Notes: generated by a model from the letters alone, not told the origin. Positions 27,448 to 36,416 are shown, counted from the stretch's first letter. The stretch: 64,000 bases of DNA from CAZUNB01 sp964622235 (GCA_964622235.1 CAZUNB010000001.1:16345-80344); one strand, 5' to 3'. Translations and numbers: made by a program.

Positions 27448-28719
27448 ATGAATATTCTAATCATTGGTTCCGGCGGACGTGAACATGCCCTGGGGTGGAA
27501 GCTTTCTCAGTCGCCAGAAGTGAGTAAAGTTTTTTTTGCTCCTGGGAATGGTGGCACAAGCTTAGTCGGGGAGAATGTCGATATCGGTGTGTTGGAAATT
27601 GATAGGCTTCGCGAATTCGCAATCGAAAATGGAATTGGATTTACAGTTGTTGGCCAAGAAGCTTCGTTAGAAGTTGGGATTGTCGATAGCTTCACTCGAG
27701 CTGGACTGGCTATTTTCGGCCCAACTAAATCGGCCGCTCAACTAGAAACCTCAAAAGTATTCATCGACCAGCTACTGGAAAAACATGACATTCCACGGCC
27801 GGAAAGCGTAGCGGTCGACAATATCGAGGATGGATTACGCTATATTAAAAATCGTGAACCAAGTAGCTACGTCATTAAAGCCGACGGGTTGGCCACCGGC
27901 AAAGGCGTAATTTTACCAGACAGTGAAGAGGAAGCCTTGCGCGAATTAACGCGGATGATGAGTGGTGAGTCATTTGGAAAAGCGGGTGAGTCTGTCGTAT
28001 TCCAGGAAAAGCTAGTTGGTCAAGAAGTTAGTGCTTTTGCCCTAAGTGATGGTGCCGACATCATTATGCTGCCATTCTTCCAGGACCACAAACAAGCTTA
28101 CGACGGCGACACCGGACCAAACACCGGTGGAATGGGCGCCTACACACCAGTTCCATTTTTAACAGATGAAATCAAACAGAAAATCCAAACCGAAATTATG
28201 CAAAAAACCGTCAACGGAATGAAGACTGATGGCCACGAGTATCGCGGAGTTGTCTATGCTGGACTGTTCGTGAACGGGGAAGACGTCAAAGTAATTGAGT
28301 TCAATGCTCGTTTTGGTGACCCTGAGTGTCAACCGATGATGATGTCACTCGAGGAAGATCTTCTACCACTCCTACAGCAAGCTGCAGCTGGCAAATTCAC
28401 TCAAACTGAGATTAAAACCAGTAGCGAAGCGATTGCGACAGTTTGCCTCGCTAGCGGCGGCTATCCATATGAGTATGAAAAAGGTAAAGAGATTTTTGGT
28501 CTTGATGGCGTCAGCAACACTGATATTGTCATCTTTCATGCTGGAACGAAGTTTGAAAATGATAAGTTTTATACCAATGGTGGGCGAGTGCTCAACGTAA
28601 CTGCTCGAGCCGACTCAATGAAAGCCGCACTCAACAAAGCCTATTCGAAAATCGGTGAAAACGGTATCCATTTTGACCAAATGCATTTCCGATCTGACAT
28701 CGGCTTCCGCGTTTTATAA
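27448..28719 (+). CDS. purD: Phosphoribosylamine--glycine ligase
   Basis: This is a 423-residue GAR synthetase (ATP-grasp), step 2 of purine synthesis. It begins MNILIIGSGGREHALGWKL, has VIKADGLATGKGV near residue 145, FQDHKQAYDGDTGPNTGGMGAY near 210, and EFNARFGDPECQ near 290 for metal binding. Length is normal. The other pathway member in this window is the purM-like gene at 10.3 kb; purN and purL are not seen. TATACT ends 8 nt before the ATG without a Shine-Dalgarno. Confidence 0.95.
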   Translation: MNILIIGSGGREHALGWKLSQSPEVSKVFFAPGNGGTSLVGENVDIGVLEIDRLREFAIENGIGFTVVGQEASLEVGIVDSFTRAGLAIFGPTKSAAQLETSKVFIDQLLEKHDIPRPESVAVDNIEDGLRYIKNREPSSYVIKADGLATGKGVILPDSEEEALRELTRMMSGESFGKAGESVVFQEKLVGQEVSAFALSDGADIIMLPFFQDHKQAYDGDTGPNTGGMGAYTPVPFLTDEIKQKIQTEIMQKTVNGMKTDGHEYRGVVYAGLFVNGEDVKVIEFNARFGDPECQPMMMSLEEDLLPLLQQAAAGKFTQTEIKTSSEAIATVCLASGGYPYEYEKGKEIFGLDGVSNTDIVIFHAGTKFENDKFYTNGGRVLNVTARADSMKAALNKAYSKIGENGIHFDQMHFRSDIGFRVL

Positions 28720-28731
28720 TCTGACAAGATA

Positions 28732-28760
28732 TTGACAAATATGCATTTTTAATATATTGT
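28732..28760 (+). promoter_or_regulatory. Sigma70-type promoter for the 1267-residue gene
   Basis: A perfect TTGACA (28732-28737), a 17-nt spacer and TATTGT (28755-28760) lie 27 nt before the ATG at 28788. A second TATAAA closer to the ATG could also act. Confidence 0.6.
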
Positions 28761-28787
28761 TTACATAGTTTATAAACAAAAATAAAA

Positions 28788-31700
28788 ATGCAAACAATCG
28801 AACAAAATCAACCTGAGACTATGCAACACCCTGACCACAGTGGTATCACTGCTGAAATCATCGCAGGAATCGGAGCCCTTGCCAGTCTTGATTTAGCAGT
28901 CAATAAACCTGGGTGGATTCGAAACATATCACCGCAGGATGTTATTGCTGGAGACTCTTTATCAGAATCTCTCGGTTTGCCCGGCGAGAGAGAGCCGCAT
29001 ACAGACGACTGGCTAACGGACGAGGACCGAACTGCAACTCAGGCAGCAATTAAGCGCATAACTAAGGAACAAAAAGAACACCAGAAAAAGCGGTTAGCCG
29101 AAGCCGAGCAAGAAGAAAACCCGGAAGCAAGAAGGGCACTAGTTCTAGACGCGTGGACACACAACCCAGACACAGCTAAAAGAGTGGTGGGTTTTTTAAA
29201 CGAAAGAGCAAAGCGAACACCTTCAAGCCGCCCATACTCAAGTCCAGACAATCCGGTAATGTCTGACGATGAAATTATTGAAGCAAGCGAATCTTCAAAA
29301 GGATTTCAAAGAGCGGTTGAATGGTGTACGACTCTTCGACCTCGTTTAATTCTAGAACGCGGGACGAAAGAAATCCTTGAGAGTATGGTTGATAAAAATG
29401 CTCTCACCCAGTCTGTTGTTAGTATGGCTGATGCCGATCCTGATTCTTTTGTATATCACCTCGAAGATATCCGAGACATAATTGATGACCCAGAGGCATT
29501 CGAAGGTGCCGTCCAAAAGGCGGAGAGAAACCTACCAGAACAAACGCTAGAACGACTTACTCAAATGGTTATTGACGAAAAAGCAGCAGGCAAGCCATCA
29601 AGCCAAATGGAGGATCTTGCAAGATCAATGCTTGTACGCATGCGTGATAAACCATTAAATGCAGAGACGCTAGCAAACATTATTCAAGCCAAAATATGGA
29701 CAAAAGAGGAGGTAACTAAGCAAGTTTCTGGCGTTGCATCAACAGCACACGGTATTAGCTACTATAACGACTTCGGCTACGACAGACTATCCAAAGTAAT
29801 TTCACCAGAGATGGCTGAAACAGCTAAACAGGCAGCCATAACCGCGATTGAAGACAACCCCAAAATGCTTTGCAGAGTGGCAGAAATAGATAGCAACCAG
29901 TTTCATAACGATGAACTGGTTACTAATGGCGGGGTCATGAGCCCTGAACTACTCAACAAAACTGCAGAAAAACTACTGACCGATCCAACGCAATCATTTG
30001 GATTTTTCACTGGAGAATATCTCTCAGAACTAACCCCCGAAATAGGAAGCAGGGTAATTGATCGAATTATCGAGCTCAGCACCGACTACTATCCGTCAGA
30101 AGAAATCATGGAAAAAGCAAGCGATGAACAGCTCGGTTCAATTCTTGGTAACTTTACCCAGCATAAGCCCGGATTTTTACTTTCAGTGGTGGAAAATAAT
30201 GAACGAGCGCTGGCGATAGTCTGTGCAATGCCGCCGGACAATAAGCTAGAAATAATGGGTAGATTAAGCACGTATAACTTAATTAAATCGTCTGAAACAT
30301 TGGAAACAATTGGGGTCCCAGCTGAAATAGTCGCTCAACAAATCAAATACTCATTTGACCGTAGCCCAGACATGAGTAGCCTGGTCTCAATTACAGATAA
30401 AGGCTTGCTCCCTCCTGACGACATTAGTGGGATGCGCGATCGACTAGTCGAAGCAGTAGCATCCGGCGAGACACGACCAGAGCAGTTTGTTGCAAACCGC
30501 GACCTCGATATTGAGGTTTTTAGCGATGAAGAATTAACGGCAGCAATAGCTGCAATAGGTGAAGCTAATCCTGCGGCTGGTTTTGCTTGCGCACTTAAGA
30601 ACCGGGGATATTATTCAAAAACTGAGATTGAAAAGATTATCAGTACCGCAATATCTGATCATCTCGATGATGATTTATTGTTAAGTGAAGTCTTTGCGAA
30701 TGTCTACAGCGGTAAAGAACCTATAGTCAGCATTGTTGGTGGTTCTCGAGTTGCAGATTTCGTCCAAGGACTATCAAGCAAGCAGCTTGACGGCATAGCC
30801 TACCGCCAAAACAAGATCGCTGCGACGATAGGGGTAGAGGGAACGAAAGCCTTAGCTCATAAAATTGTACAAGAAAATCCAGCTAGCTTACTACTTGAAG
30901 AGTTCCGTGATTTCTATGCGTCATTTTATCCTGATTTTGACCCAGATAGTTTTAAGGTAGAAGATTTACCAGAAAACACCGAAGTAAAAGATCTAGGTGG
31001 AAAATATCTAGTCGATAAATGGAAGAAATTACAAAGTTCAACTTCCGAAATTAGGAGGTCAGAGATAGCAACTGAACTATCCTCATTGTATCAAAAAATT
31101 AATGACATAAAACTTAATGGCAATGCAGAAGGCGCCCAAAAAATAGTTGACTCGCTTAATGGCACCAAGGTAAGCCGGAGAGAAGTAATTGGATCTCTTT
31201 GGCTGTTTACTGAGCTGGGTGAAAATATGCCAGAATCAGTTGAAGCTTACAGTGATTTAGAAGAAATGCTAGTTGTCTCACTTGCAGATAAACTCGGTAT
31301 GGAGGAGCCCAATAAAGAGCAGGTCAAACTATTAGTTGAAAGTGGTTTCCGCGTGTATAGCTTTGGTGTTTACGCCAACGAACACATGAACCCAGCACAT
31401 AAAGAGGTGCTAGGTGCAATCCTAAAGTCTAGCTTGGATGAGAATTTTACAGAATGGAAATACGGTGGGGATACTGAAGACGATCTTGAGCATCTTAAGT
31501 CTAGCGGTCTCGTACCCGAGAGTTTAACGTTAGACCAGTACCTAGCTTGGCAACATGACGAAACCACCGAAACGAGCATCGGGCTAGAACTTGGAGCATC
31601 AACAGCGCTTGCAGCCATCTCAGACACCATGACCGGCTACCAACCAGAACTCTTAATGACAGCTGCAGAAACAGACTATCAAGAGATAAAAGGTGAACTG

Positions 31701-32591
31701 CAAAGTATGGGGAAAACTTTTGGACAAGTCCACGGAAAGCTTAAAAGGCTAAGAGTACTGAGAGATGATGCTCTAGAGGGAAGCAGAGAATACTCAAGAA
31801 TTTCACTTAGTATAGACGAACTTGACGAAGAGATTAAAGACCTCAACCAAGAAAAGTCTCAACTGCAACAATTGTTTGACGTGAAAACTTTACTAGATTT
31901 GTCGCTTAATCAGATAAATGCAGGGAAAGTACAGGATGAAAAGGGAAGAGACAGAGACATTGGCGACCTACTAAATCGTTTATCAAAAAATACGCCGAAG
32001 TCTTACGCATTTATTATCGGGTCCGTCGAAGATACCCTGGAGAACTTTAGAAAACAAAATAGCGGTGTAATGAATGTCTCCGTGGTAGACACTGCTGATT
32101 TATCAACAACCATCGAAATTGGGGCCTATCCTGCCGCATCGTGTCAACACTTTGATGGTGGTGTGGTAAATGAAGCCCTACTTGGATACACGGAGCCAAC
32201 AACAAAACTATTGGTCGCCAAGAACGACAAAGGCACCCCAGTAGCAAGATCCGTCTTTAGGCTCATGACCAACAGTGAAGGCCAAACGTCTCTTCATCTT
32301 GAAAATGTGTATGCGGCGGAGCTAAGTGATGGAGTAATTTCCGCCATACTTATGGCAGCACATGCAAAAGCACAGGCAATGGGAGTCTCTCTTTTCGTCT
32401 CTTCAAAATCACAAGATGCGGCCGGGAATATGATTCCAAATATTTTTGCGACATCTCCGATCCCACAAAAATCTACCGATACAAAGCTACGATCTACGGC
32501 AAGTATTCGCGCTCCATCTATCTATGTAGACTCGAACGGAGGCTCAACGCAAAGACAGTACACATTAAATAAACTAGCTCTAATAGAGTAA
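28788..32591 (+). CDS. Very large soluble protein of unknown function (1267 residues)
   Basis: No signal peptide and no clear membrane segment are seen. The first ~150 residues are charged with a long Glu/Lys helix. About residues 180-760 look all-helical in short units with recurring A-D-x-x-P and E-D-x-P turns, suggesting a HEAT/ARM-like solenoid. About residues 960-1050 form a coiled coil (LKRLRVLRDDALEG...LDEEIKDLNQEKSQL). The last ~170 residues form a compact alpha/beta domain with ASCQHFDGGVVNEALLGY, KLLVAKNDKGTPVARSVFRL and DGVISAILMAAHAKAQAMGV, which could be a GNAT-like or peptidase-like fold. I cannot assign a function. Confidence 0.8.
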   Translation: MQTIEQNQPETMQHPDHSGITAEIIAGIGALASLDLAVNKPGWIRNISPQDVIAGDSLSESLGLPGEREPHTDDWLTDEDRTATQAAIKRITKEQKEHQKKRLAEAEQEENPEARRALVLDAWTHNPDTAKRVVGFLNERAKRTPSSRPYSSPDNPVMSDDEIIEASESSKGFQRAVEWCTTLRPRLILERGTKEILESMVDKNALTQSVVSMADADPDSFVYHLEDIRDIIDDPEAFEGAVQKAERNLPEQTLERLTQMVIDEKAAGKPSSQMEDLARSMLVRMRDKPLNAETLANIIQAKIWTKEEVTKQVSGVASTAHGISYYNDFGYDRLSKVISPEMAETAKQAAITAIEDNPKMLCRVAEIDSNQFHNDELVTNGGVMSPELLNKTAEKLLTDPTQSFGFFTGEYLSELTPEIGSRVIDRIIELSTDYYPSEEIMEKASDEQLGSILGNFTQHKPGFLLSVVENNERALAIVCAMPPDNKLEIMGRLSTYNLIKSSETLETIGVPAEIVAQQIKYSFDRSPDMSSLVSITDKGLLPPDDISGMRDRLVEAVASGETRPEQFVANRDLDIEVFSDEELTAAIAAIGEANPAAGFACALKNRGYYSKTEIEKIISTAISDHLDDDLLLSEVFANVYSGKEPIVSIVGGSRVADFVQGLSSKQLDGIAYRQNKIAATIGVEGTKALAHKIVQENPASLLLEEFRDFYASFYPDFDPDSFKVEDLPENTEVKDLGGKYLVDKWKKLQSSTSEIRRSEIATELSSLYQKINDIKLNGNAEGAQKIVDSLNGTKVSRREVIGSLWLFTELGENMPESVEAYSDLEEMLVVSLADKLGMEEPNKEQVKLLVESGFRVYSFGVYANEHMNPAHKEVLGAILKSSLDENFTEWKYGGDTEDDLEHLKSSGLVPESLTLDQYLAWQHDETTETSIGLELGASTALAAISDTMTGYQPELLMTAAETDYQEIKGELQSMGKTFGQVHGKLKRLRVLRDDALEGSREYSRISLSIDELDEEIKDLNQEKSQLQQLFDVKTLLDLSLNQINAGKVQDEKGRDRDIGDLLNRLSKNTPKSYAFIIGSVEDTLENFRKQNSGVMNVSVVDTADLSTTIEIGAYPAASCQHFDGGVVNEALLGYTEPTTKLLVAKNDKGTPVARSVFRLMTNSEGQTSLHLENVYAAELSDGVISAILMAAHAKAQAMGVSLFVSSKSQDAAGNMIPNIFATSPIPQKSTDTKLRSTASIRAPSIYVDSNGGSTQRQYTLNKLALIE

Positions 32592-32660
32592 GGGTTATGG
32601 GATCTAGTAGATTGATGCATTTGCTATACTTTTATAAACAGTAAATTAAACGGGGAAAAT

Positions 32661-33416
32661 ATGAAAAAATTTATTGCATTTGATATTGATGACACTTTGG
32701 CGGTCAGTAAACAGCCGATTAGCGAGCAGATGAACGGACTGCTTGATAAATTAATGGAAAAATATGAGGTTTGCGTAATTTCTGGCGGGATTTTCAGCGT
32801 CCACAAACAGCAAATCATTGATCCTATGACGTCGGCAGGCACAGGTAATCTCGGAAAACTACACGTTTTATCTACTTGCGGAACACAGTACTTCAAACAG
32901 CAAGATGATAAGTCCTGGGACACAATCTATAAACAAGCTATCCCCGAAACAGACCGCAAGAAAATTGCCGAAACGCTCGAAAGTGTCGCTCGTGAGCTCG
33001 GCTATTGGGAAGAAAATCCAGCTGGTGAGATTATCGAAGACCGTGAAACTCAAGTAACTTTCAGCGCACTTGGTCAAAAAGCCAGCCCCGAAGATAAATA
33101 CGCCTGGGACCCAGACCATATCAAGAAATATGCACTCCGAGACAAAGCTCAAGAACTAGTGCCAGAATACGAATTCCGCGCAGGTGGCACGACTAGCATT
33201 GACGTGACACAGAAGGGTGTTGATAAAGCTTTTGGCATGAGAGAACTAATGCAATTAAATAACCTCGATAAATCTGACATCTTGTTCATCGGCGATAACC
33301 TCAAACCAGGTGGTAATGATTATCCGGTCAAAGAAATGGGGATCGATACAATTGCGGTTGAGCGCTGGGAAGACACCGCATTAGTTATAGAAACTATTTT
33401 AAAGATTACAAACTAA
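32661..33416 (+). CDS. HAD-IIB hydrolase resembling eukaryotic-type phosphomannomutase
   Basis: This is a 251-residue HAD-superfamily protein. The nucleophile motif is FDIDDTLA (Asp8, acid/base Asp10). VISGGIFSVHKQQI follows at the position of motif II, and a cap domain lies between about 85 and 185. Late motifs TTSIDVTQKGVDKAFG and FIGDNLKPGGNDYPV closely follow human PMM-type enzymes (GDKTMPGGND). Interconversion of mannose-1- and -6-phosphate is therefore plausible, though sugar-phosphate phosphatase activity is the alternative. Its stop overlaps the start of the next gene (TAATG). Confidence 0.82.
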   Translation: MKKFIAFDIDDTLAVSKQPISEQMNGLLDKLMEKYEVCVISGGIFSVHKQQIIDPMTSAGTGNLGKLHVLSTCGTQYFKQQDDKSWDTIYKQAIPETDRKKIAETLESVARELGYWEENPAGEIIEDRETQVTFSALGQKASPEDKYAWDPDHIKKYALRDKAQELVPEYEFRAGGTTSIDVTQKGVDKAFGMRELMQLNNLDKSDILFIGDNLKPGGNDYPVKEMGIDTIAVERWEDTALVIETILKITN

Positions 33417-33994
33417 TGAATGATCCATTTTCCCACAAAAGCTTTACTGTTCGCCGTAAGTTTTGGCAGTTTCTAGGTGCCACTATTCATATCCGTAGTT
33501 TTGACGGACAACTGATTGGCAACGCCAAGCTCAAAGCGTTTAAGCTACGCGAGGCTATCACCTTGTTCGCCGACGATGCTCGGACTATCCCACTGCTAAG
33601 TATAAAGGCGCGAACTATTCTCGATTTTGGCACAGTTTATGATGTTTTAGATCTTGATAATAAACGAATTGGTAGCCTAAAACGACAGGGATGGAAAAGT
33701 ATAGTATCTGACCAATGGCAAATTTGGGATGCAGACGAGCAAGTTATTGGAGAAATCAATGAAGATAACGTTGCACTCGCACTAGTACGACGGTTTTTAA
33801 CTAACCTTATACCGCAAAAATTTACTCTTACGGATAAGTCTGGAAAAGTGTATGGAAATGTTTCACAACGATTCAACCCCCTTATCGTTGAGCTAGATGT
33901 AAAGCTCGAATCAGAAATCGAGACTGGAATAGACCCTCGCTTAACCATGGTCGCAACACTAATGCTTGCCGCTATAGAAGGCAGACAGGGCTAA
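33416..33994 (+). CDS. LURP-one/scramblase-like fold protein
   Basis: This 192-residue soluble protein has the repeated strand pattern of the LURP-one-related/Tubby-like fold: HIRSFDGQLIGNAKLKAFKLREAITLF, SIKARTILDFGTVYDVLDLDNKRIGSLKR and FTLTDKSGKVYGNVSQRF. Related bacterial proteins are annotated as scramblase-family, with function mostly unknown. It is translationally coupled to the upstream PMM-like gene through TAATG. Confidence 0.72.
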   Translation: MNDPFSHKSFTVRRKFWQFLGATIHIRSFDGQLIGNAKLKAFKLREAITLFADDARTIPLLSIKARTILDFGTVYDVLDLDNKRIGSLKRQGWKSIVSDQWQIWDADEQVIGEINEDNVALALVRRFLTNLIPQKFTLTDKSGKVYGNVSQRFNPLIVELDVKLESEIETGIDPRLTMVATLMLAAIEGRQG

Positions 33995-34355
33995 AGCCCT
34001 AGTTTATTATTAAAAAATTCATTTTTCTAACCTATTACTTTGCACCAGCAAAGCAGTACAAAGCTCTCTCTCACCCTCAAAAGCTACTGCCCGATGCAGC
34101 AGTCGATTTGCAGGCTTTTGGGTCTGGGCATAAGAAAACCAAAGCCTGGGTGTGAATGTAAAATAAACAATCTCAGGATAGGTGTGTTTGAGTGAGTGGA
34201 GCGAACGAGTTCGCCTATCCATTGTTTATCTTTACAATGAGCACGCCAAGCGACGTGACAGCCCAGCACTTTGCTCAACCTTGGTGACAAAGTTGAATGG
34301 GGTAAAAAAGGAATATAGTGCTTTGTTACTTTTGACAGCAAAAGTAAGGGAAGAT
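33995..34355. repeat. Non-coding region with large inverted repeat and hairpins
   Basis: No credible gene is seen, although frames are open by chance. A long imperfect inverted repeat spans about 34156-34238: arms TGTAAAATAAACAAT and GGATAGGTG on the left, CGCCTATCC and ATTGTTTATCTTTACA on the right, around a loop containing GAGTGAGTGGAGCGAACGAG. A perfect hairpin TTACTTTTG-ACAG-CAAAAGTAA lies at 34326-34347, and CTTTGC-ACCA-GCAAAG-like arms lie at about 34040-34055. The structure suggests a palindromic repeat element or a structured RNA; no known RNA family is recognised. Confidence 0.6.
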
Positions 34356-34607
34356 TTATTTTTTGAAAATAGCTTTATAGATAGCAATAACGATTACTGC
34401 GCCAACCGTAGCAACCATAAGGCTGTAGAGGTTGAAGCCAGTTACCGGTGTGCCTCCAAAGAAGTTGAAAACTGCGCCACCAACGACTGCACCTAGGACA
34501 CCAGCGATAATATTACCGATTATTCCTTGTGATTCGTTTGTTTTTGCGATCATCGAAGCTATCCAGCCTGCGATTCCACCTAGAATTATTGTTGCTAAAA
34601 TGCCCAT
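34356..34607 (-). CDS. GlsB/YeaQ/YmgE-family membrane protein
   Basis: This 83-residue protein has three Gly-rich hydrophobic helices: IILGGIAGWIASMI, then GIIGNIIAGVLGAVVGGAVF and a last helix ending AIYKAIFKK. This is the transglycosylase-associated (GlsB/YeaQ) family, linked to general stress. Biochemical activity is not established. A strong AAGGAG Shine-Dalgarno lies 7-8 nt before the ATG and TATAAT lies about 45 nt upstream. Confidence 0.93.
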   Translation of the reverse strand: MGILATIILGGIAGWIASMIAKTNESQGIIGNIIAGVLGAVVGGAVFNFFGGTPVTGFNLYSLMVATVGAVIVIAIYKAIFKK

Positions 34608-34763
34608 AAAAAAACTCCTTTTATTAGTTAGGATGTATTTTTATTATACACGATTAAAATATTTGTCTATTGAATTTATATATGTTTATGTTATAATATA
34701 ATTATAAGTATCGAGAATGAACTTAATTTTGATAGTAGTGACAGTAGATTTTGTTCGTTACAA

Positions 34764-35066
34764 ATGCCTATAGACATGGCACTAAAAAGAAACCCTCCTA
34801 TTAGCGAAGAAGTTGTTGTTGATGCGGATATAACTGTAGAAGGGGAAAATTTTTCCGCCTACTTTGTAAACTTAAACGAACTAGGCTGTTCCGAGTTAAA
34901 AGGATCTCAAGAGACGCTGGCAATTGACTCCTCGCCACAAGATGGTGGAAGAATGTGTATTGTTATCGAAACCCCTAAAGTAAGCGGCATTGATACGACT
35001 TTCAAGGAAATAGATGCGAAAAAAGCAACAGAAATCGGTGCGTTGATACGCAACTTCAAGATATAA
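34764..35066 (+). CDS. Small protein of unknown function
   Basis: This 100-residue soluble, acidic protein has mixed alpha/beta character and resembles no family I know. No clear Shine-Dalgarno is present. The frame is uninterrupted and of ordinary composition, but the start is uncertain and expression is not assured. It ends convergently 19 nt from the LPATG protein gene. Confidence 0.5.
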   Translation: MPIDMALKRNPPISEEVVVDADITVEGENFSAYFVNLNELGCSELKGSQETLAIDSSPQDGGRMCIVIETPKVSGIDTTFKEIDAKKATEIGALIRNFKI

Positions 35067-35085
35067 CAACTAACACCGAGATTTT

Positions 35086-35961
35086 TTATTTTGATTCAAG
35101 TCTTTTTTTGCTGAATGCAATGAACACTATTGATAAAAATGCTAATCCAGCACTAGCTAGGTAGAGATGAGCAATGTTTGAACCAGTGGCTGGTAGCTGG
35201 GCGGAGGTTGGAGCGTTTCCCTCTGGTGCAGAAGAAGTAGTTTGGCTAGCAGATGCTTGACTAGCACAGCCAGCATCATCGTAAGTTAGCTCGGCAGTTT
35301 CGATTGTTGTTTGGGCGGTTGTGGTTTGACCACCAATCCATTGTTGAATGTAAATTCCAATGTCGTCCTGATTGTAGCCCGTAATATCCCAAGTTGCGTC
35401 AAGTCGACCTGCGTAGCCAAGACTGGCTGGGAAAAAATTAACACCATCACCTAAACCACGATCAACAGTAGCAAATGATGATTGGCCAAAGGCCACTGGA
35501 AGCCAAGTGTTTCCATCCTCGCCAGTGGCAATCGTATAGTTATTAAGTAAAACCAAATCATTTGTGTTGTATAGACCCAGAAAAACACCTCCAACTGCTG
35601 CTTCATTTTGAGCTATTGTGTTTGTTGTTAGCCGAATATTTTGTATTTGTGCTCCAGTGCAAAGAGAGGAGAGGTCGGCCCTCCAGCTATATCCAGCAGG
35701 AGGTTCAGCTGAGCTACGGTCATCTAGATTTGTCGCTATATTGTTAGACGGATCTGTGATTACCACGCCAAGTTCAGAGACCAATTGCGAGCTTTCATCT
35801 GCAATGTGGATATCGTCATTGGCGGTAGTCGTATTAAGCTGAAGAGTCTGAGTAGCTGCCGAAACATTGATACCGCTTATACTGAAAATCAATAAAATAC
35901 TTACAAACACTACACCGCTAAGTTGTTTGATTCTTGTTGTTGAATGGTTTTCCACGCCCAT
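35086..35961 (-). CDS. Secreted surface protein with LPATG sortase signal
   Basis: This 291-residue protein has a signal peptide (hydrophobic core about residues 16-33, cleavage near NVSAA-T) and a Thr/Asn-rich beta-type ectodomain that includes TWDITGYNQDDIGIYIQQWIGGQ. A Ser/Thr-rich spacer follows, then LPATG at 256-260, a hydrophobic helix and the KKRLESK tail. This is the third LPxTG-like protein in the window. No sortase gene is visible here. The ectodomain fold is not assigned. Confidence 0.82.
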   Translation of the reverse strand: MGVENHSTTRIKQLSGVVFVSILLIFSISGINVSAATQTLQLNTTTANDDIHIADESSQLVSELGVVITDPSNNIATNLDDRSSAEPPAGYSWRADLSSLCTGAQIQNIRLTTNTIAQNEAAVGGVFLGLYNTNDLVLLNNYTIATGEDGNTWLPVAFGQSSFATVDRGLGDGVNFFPASLGYAGRLDATWDITGYNQDDIGIYIQQWIGGQTTTAQTTIETAELTYDDAGCASQASASQTTSSAPEGNAPTSAQLPATGSNIAHLYLASAGLAFLSIVFIAFSKKRLESK

Positions 35962-36048
35962 ATAGATGACCTCACTTATTAATATAATTAATTTGCAAAA
36001 ATCATAACATATGATGACGCTTAAGGCAATGTATTAAAGTAGATAAAA

Positions 36049-36075
36049 CTAGCACTTGCATGGTGAGAGTGCCAA
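36049..36075 (+). promoter_or_regulatory. CIRCE element (HrcA operator) upstream of groES
   Basis: CTAGCACTT (36049-36057), nine bases, then GAGTGCCAA (36067-36075) matches the CIRCE consensus TTAGCACTC-N9-GAGTGCTAA at 7/9 and 8/9 positions with the correct 9-nt gap. It overlaps the promoter -35 and spacer, so HrcA binding would block transcription. hrcA itself is not in this window. Confidence 0.88.
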
Positions 36076-36084
36076 TGCTATGAT
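36056..36084 (+). promoter_or_regulatory. groESL promoter
   Basis: TTGCAT (36056-36061), a 17-nt spacer and TATGAT (36079-36084) overlap the CIRCE operator. The predicted start near 36091 leaves a 35-nt leader carrying AGGAGG. Confidence 0.75.
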
Positions 36085-36125
36085 TTTAAGTACCAATAAT
36101 TAGCAAACAAAGGAGGAGAGTGCCA

Positions 36126-36389
36126 ATGGCCAAAATTACACCATTGAAGGATCGCGTAGTCGCTGTTCGCGAAGTAGCGGAGAGCAAGACTAAGTCGGGG
36201 CTATATCTGCCAGACAACGCCAAAGAATCACCAAAAACAGCGGTGATAGAGTCTGTCGGTAAAGAAGTGAAGTCAGTTAAAAAAGGCGAGAAAATCGTCT
36301 TTAAAGAATACACTGCAACTGAACTCAAAATCGACGGAACTGAATATCTTGTCATTAAAGAAGAGGATATTTTAGCTACGGTTGCGTAG
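36126..36389 (+). CDS. groES: Co-chaperonin GroES
   Basis: This is an 87-residue GroES, the heptameric lid of the chaperonin. It reads MAKITPLKDRVVAVR and has a mobile loop at SKTKSGLYLPDNAKE where GroEL binds, then KGEKIVFKEYTATEL and the YLVIKEEDILA end. I chose ATG 36126 because AGGAGG lies 9 nt before it. A GTG at 36120 in the same frame lies too close to the ribosome site. It heads the groES-groEL operon. Confidence 0.97.
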   Translation: MAKITPLKDRVVAVREVAESKTKSGLYLPDNAKESPKTAVIESVGKEVKSVKKGEKIVFKEYTATELKIDGTEYLVIKEEDILATVA

Positions 36390-36416
36390 TTAAAATTTAT
36401 AGAAAGGAAATTATTT

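Noticed and set aside
34084..34341. 85-codon open frame on the minus strand
   Set aside because: It crosses the long inverted repeat and hairpins; its composition is unlike neighbouring proteins and no start signal is present.
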